From Volucribacter amazonae (GTDB lineage Bacteria > Pseudomonadota > Gammaproteobacteria > Enterobacterales > Pasteurellaceae), in NCBI RefSeq assembly GCF_029783845.1, contig NZ_LWID01000001.1:1612001-1676000 (forward strand): DNA of 64,000 bases, in the 5' to 3' direction. The notes beneath the pieces are model-generated. The model was not told the origin of the DNA and did not search any database. It saw only the letters and a program-made list of their open reading frames with translations. Below are positions 60,671 through 64,000 of the stretch, piece after piece; the stretch's first letter is position 1, and each line of letters begins with the position of its first letter. The position numbers and the translations under genes are program-made.

Positions 60671-63129
60671 TTAGGTTGACTATGGAACGGCAAAATACGC
60701 GTTAATGTACCTTGATGTAGAATTTGATAAAATTGGGGATAATTAAAATTATGTTGCACAATATTATAGGGATTATCCTGCTTATCAATGCCTGACGAAG
60801 TATAAATATGATTGATTTGCTTAATTTTTGCTTCTTTCTTTCCCACACAATGACGGTAAATTTCTAAATGGTTAAGTTCATCAAGAATATAAACATTAAA
60901 AGTGCGATCAGGATTATCCTCAAAAAAGAATTGTAAAAAGCCCTCACTGGCAAAATTATCAATTTCATAAGGATACTTCTGATGTTTAGAAAGCCTATCC
61001 TCAGGGGCTTTTTCGCTGGAACAAGGCGGTTGCTCGTTAGGGTTATTTGATGTAATTTCTTTTAGATTAATACCTCGATCTGCAAAAAAGAGTTGCCAAG
61101 TTTTACCTGCCACACGCAAAATATTAAGGGGCTGTTCATTATTGCCATGCAAGCATTTTTTTAGCAAACTCAATACACATTGCCCCAATTCTTGATGATA
61201 ATAACGGCTATAACAATACACATTAATTTGGGGTAAGGTGGCGTGTTTGTGAATTTTATTGGTTAGCACTTTTAATGCCGACAAAATGGCATTTGCTCCT
61301 TCAAAATGCAGGGTACGCACTTCATTCCATAAATTACGATAAATTAAATCAATACTGCCTACTAAACTTTGTTGTTCTGGTCCAAAACTAAATAAATCAC
61401 TTTGCCGAATAGCTTGTTTGGAATTATACGCAGTCAGTTTTTTAGTGGGATCAGATACGAGATTTACTGCCACCATAAGGTTCTTTATCTCACAGGAATG
61501 ATATAAATCTTCATTGCTGGCGGGAGGCACATTAACTGCAAAAGATAAGCGTAAATCAGTAACAAATTGACGTAAAACATCAAGGCTGACATTTTGGCTT
61601 GAAATATATAATTGCGTATTGGCGGTTAATAAGCCATTAAAATATGCCCAAGATACTAATTTATGCAGGTTTGGATTGTATTCCACATAACGCAGACGGG
61701 ATAATTCTGTAATTTTAGGAGCTTGGTTGACGACATACCAGCCGTCTTTCATCACTTGGCTATTTCTTACTTCAATAAAGGTTAAATGGGCTTCCGATAA
61801 ATCTTTAGAAATCTGTGGATTAAGCAAGGTTACCTTACCCGCAAGTTCTTCAAAGGCGGTATAGAGTTTACGGGTCAAGATACTAATATCTTGTGGCATA
61901 ATGCTATCATCAACCTTATGCTTATGGGCAAAATTGACTAAGTTACGATAACTCAACATCAACACTTGTACCAATTCATTATAAATACGTTTGACCTGTT
62001 TAATTTTCCACGCATCACGTGCATTTAAAATATCGGTAGTCTCTTTTGACCATTGCCAAGAATGGATTAAAGACAATAAGGTCTCACTACGCCAATGAGG
62101 TTGGCGATCAAGTTGAGCATCAATATTGGCTTTAACATAAAAACATTGTCGAACAAAATTTAAACGCTTATAGTCTTGAATTTGACTCAAATATTGACTG
62201 ACTTTTTCCAACATAGCCAAATAAGAATCAAAATGGTTCACTGCGGTATCGCCATTAAGCAAACGGCGTTTAAATTCTACCGCAATTAATTGAGTATTAG
62301 GATATTCCCAAGAATAGGCTTCCAATAATAAAATCTTAATGACCGCTTTATAGGGCGAATCAATCCCCTTGTAAAGTTGCCAAAGGGTTGCCCCTAAATA
62401 TTCATTCGCTGATAATTTGCCTAAGCCACCAAAATCTACCCAGTCATCAAGATTAAGCTGTTGTTGTTGCACTAAACGCTGTACTTCGCTTTCATAATCC
62501 TGTTCCTTTTCTACGGCTAAATGCAACCATAACAAAGGCTTACCTGCTAATCTGATAGTAGAACGATAAAATTCATCTAATAATAAGATATGTTGTGCAG
62601 AGCCACTATTTTCGTCAGTCAACGCATCAGCATATTGAAAGGAACGAAAGCGCTGTTGATCCATTAAAAATAAATTCATATCAATAGCAAAGGTTTTTGC
62701 CCAGCTTTGCAACGCATTAAGTTTGGCTAACAACCTTTGTCGCTCAACCTCAGATAAACCTTCTTGATGACAAACCCAAATATCCAAATCAGATTCTGAT
62801 GTTTGTGTAATTGAAGCGATACTTCCCATGACATAAACACCATTAATAGCAGGATTATAACAAGACTGCTTTAACAAGTTTTCTTGTTCATTTGGGGATA
62901 ATTGATGGGATAGGTAATGCTGTTGATAATCCGATAACTGAAAGTGAGCAACCCCTGCTGGGCTATCCGCTAGATAACCCGGCAAATTAGGGTGATTTAT
63001 ATGTAATAATAACGGAAGTAACTGAAAAATATGCCGAAACTCGTTAGAAGCACCTAATAATGCTAACGCTGTTCTTTCTTTTTCTAATGTTGAAACATAT
63101 TTTCTCGCTAGAGCCAGATCATATTGCAA
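60661..63129 (-). CDS. cyaA: Class I adenylate cyclase
   Basis: Produces cAMP for CRP (822 aa; H. influenzae about 843). The catalytic N-terminal half has the nucleotidyltransferase signature GSIASITQTSESDLDIWV; the C-terminal half is the regulatory domain controlled by the PTS in enterobacteria. In Haemophilus cAMP-CRP also controls competence. No strong ribosome binding site is seen before the ATG. CRP-like sites upstream of lacZ and pckA in this window are likely targets. Confidence 0.95.
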   Translation of the reverse strand: MQYDLALARKYVSTLEKERTALALLGASNEFRHIFQLLPLLLHINHPNLPGYLADSPAGVAHFQLSDYQQHYLSHQLSPNEQENLLKQSCYNPAINGVYVMGSIASITQTSESDLDIWVCHQEGLSEVERQRLLAKLNALQSWAKTFAIDMNLFLMDQQRFRSFQYADALTDENSGSAQHILLLDEFYRSTIRLAGKPLLWLHLAVEKEQDYESEVQRLVQQQQLNLDDWVDFGGLGKLSANEYLGATLWQLYKGIDSPYKAVIKILLLEAYSWEYPNTQLIAVEFKRRLLNGDTAVNHFDSYLAMLEKVSQYLSQIQDYKRLNFVRQCFYVKANIDAQLDRQPHWRSETLLSLIHSWQWSKETTDILNARDAWKIKQVKRIYNELVQVLMLSYRNLVNFAHKHKVDDSIMPQDISILTRKLYTAFEELAGKVTLLNPQISKDLSEAHLTFIEVRNSQVMKDGWYVVNQAPKITELSRLRYVEYNPNLHKLVSWAYFNGLLTANTQLYISSQNVSLDVLRQFVTDLRLSFAVNVPPASNEDLYHSCEIKNLMVAVNLVSDPTKKLTAYNSKQAIRQSDLFSFGPEQQSLVGSIDLIYRNLWNEVRTLHFEGANAILSALKVLTNKIHKHATLPQINVYCYSRYYHQELGQCVLSLLKKCLHGNNEQPLNILRVAGKTWQLFFADRGINLKEITSNNPNEQPPCSSEKAPEDRLSKHQKYPYEIDNFASEGFLQFFFEDNPDRTFNVYILDELNHLEIYRHCVGKKEAKIKQINHIYTSSGIDKQDNPYNIVQHNFNYPQFYQILHQGTLTRILPFHSQPNHE

Positions 63130-63332
63130 AGGGCTATCCTAACCTAATTTTTTATTCCATCATAAACGATGATATATCAATCAATTTTTCTCGCTAAACA
63201 CTATTGTCGTATAGTAATAACATTGAGCAGCGATGATGTTTAAAACTTTATCACTTTCGTCTAGTTAGGTAAAGAGAATCGGAGAGATTAAGGAATTTTT
63301 TATGGGCATATTAATATAAACGAAAAGAAATA

Positions 63333-63360
63333 ACATTGCCCCATTTAATAGGGGCAATAT
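63333..63360 (-). terminator. Terminator-like hairpin after glmS
   Basis: ACATTGCCCC / GGGGCAATAT with an 8-base loop, directly after the glmS stop; moderately T-rich downstream on the minus strand. Confidence 0.7.
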
Positions 63361-63362
63361 TA

Positions 63363-64000
63363 TTATTCCACTGTAACCGCTTTTGCTAAATTACGCGGTT
63401 GATCCACGTCTGTTCCTTTTATTAAGGCAATGTGATAAGACAATAACTGCAATGGCACAGTATAAAGAATAGGGGCTGTAACCATATCAACCTTAGGCAA
63501 TAAAATGGTTTTTATCCCCTCGCTGGCATCAAAACCAGCGCCTGCATCAGCAAATACATAAAGTTGCCCTCCTCTTGCCCGCACTTCCTCAATATTTGAT
63601 TTTACTTTCTCTAATAAATCATTTTCTGGGGCAACCACCACCACAGGCATATCATTATCAATCAAGGCAAGAGGACCATGCTTTAATTCACCTGCGGCAT
63701 AAGCCTCCGCATGAATATAGGAAATTTCTTTAAGTTTTAATGCCGATTCCATAGCAATAGGATAATATTCGCCTCGTCCTAAAAACAGCGTATGATGTTT
63801 ATCGGCAAAATCCTCTGAGAGCTTTTCTATTTCTTTGTCATAAATTAAGGCTTGCTCAATTTGAGCTGGCAGACGTTGTAAAGCCTGAACAATGTGCTGT
63901 TCTTGTTGTTCAGAAAGATTGCCTTTTAAACGCCCAAGTGCGGTAGTTAATAATAATAAACAGGTTAATTGAGTAGTAAAAGCTTTGGTTGAGGCGACAC
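63363..64000 (-). CDS. glmS: Glucosamine-6-phosphate synthase, C-terminal isomerase part (5' truncated by window edge)
   Basis: The frame is open from the right edge to the TAA at 63363. It encodes the second SIS domain: STKAFTTQLTCLLLL, LFLGRGEYYPIAMESALKLKE, AYAAGELKHGPLALID, and the C-terminal TDVDQPRNLAKAVTVE closing the active site. The glutaminase domain lies outside the window. It supplies GlcN-6-P, which after GlmM feeds GlmU. An uptake signal lies inside (near 63934). Not adjacent to glmU, unlike E. coli. Confidence 0.95.
   Translation of the reverse strand, partial: VASTKAFTTQLTCLLLLTTALGRLKGNLSEQQEQHIVQALQRLPAQIEQALIYDKEIEKLSEDFADKHHTLFLGRGEYYPIAMESALKLKEISYIHAEAYAAGELKHGPLALIDNDMPVVVVAPENDLLEKVKSNIEEVRARGGQLYVFADAGAGFDASEGIKTILLPKVDMVTAPILYTVPLQLLSYHIALIKGTDVDQPRNLAKAVTVE

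Noticed and set aside
1..64000. Tetranucleotide or other simple-repeat phase-variation tracts typical of Haemophilus
   Set aside because: No tract long enough for slippage was seen in coding or promoter regions.

Overview
The window is chromosomal DNA of a Pasteurellaceae species. The 9-base Haemophilus-type uptake signal AAGTGCGGT and its complement occur at least 30 times, in genes and gaps. Nearly every gene has a clear Haemophilus/enterobacterial counterpart, and base composition is low in G+C. A complete lacZ argues against H. influenzae itself. No rRNA, tRNA, CRISPR array, prophage or transposase gene was seen.

Layout. 1-4852: sapABCDF peptide/polyamine ABC transporter (sapA cut by the left edge). 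4984-12324: ldhA, ybdG, gpmA, corA, an Nramp-like transporter, ftsN, an SMR efflux gene. 12325-13284: a gene-free gap filled with structured repeats. 13285-17909: recO (probable ATA start), rlmD, relA, dgkA. 17993-18837: a small secreted protein between two 115-bp direct repeats. 18870-25728: lacZ with a consensus CRP site, tyrP-like, pckA, mscL. 26362-30517: fruBKA, FruB having two HPr domains. 30720-38156: lipoprotein, yjjPB, argF, carBA, with tandem ArgR boxes far upstream of carA. 38488-42522: priA and an ABC exporter. 42727-48253: a patch of higher G+C with pirin, a dead LysR regulator, an MFS carrier, a VOC protein and an oxidoreductase/HxlR pair; it carries Neisseriaceae-type DNA uptake sequences. 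48283-52960: CDF/MerR metal efflux, fetAB, MarR/MFS efflux. 53353-64000: yibN-secB-gpsA-cysE, hslO, glmU, anmK-murQ, cyaA, glmS (cut by the right edge).

Functional themes: fermentative carbon flow (ldhA, pckA, yjjPB, fruBKA, lacZ, cyaA with likely CRP sites), carbamoyl phosphate/arginine/pyrimidine synthesis (carAB, argF), wall and amino-sugar metabolism (glmU, glmS, anmK, murQ), and several regulator/efflux pairs with readable operators.

The most unusual content is non-coding. (a) A family of about 13 short palindromic elements has TA-ended inverted repeats and a core resembling the Neisseria Correia element; copies sit directly upstream of mscL, fruB and carA, and one supplies the stop codon of an MFS gene. 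(b) A roughly 320-bp structured repeat in three copies keeps its scaffold while the long hairpin stem changes sequence but still pairs. (c) Neisseriaceae uptake-sequence dialects lie beside Pasteurellaceae uptake signals. Together they suggest DNA exchange between the two naturally transformable families. All similarity statements come from reading and memory; no search was run.
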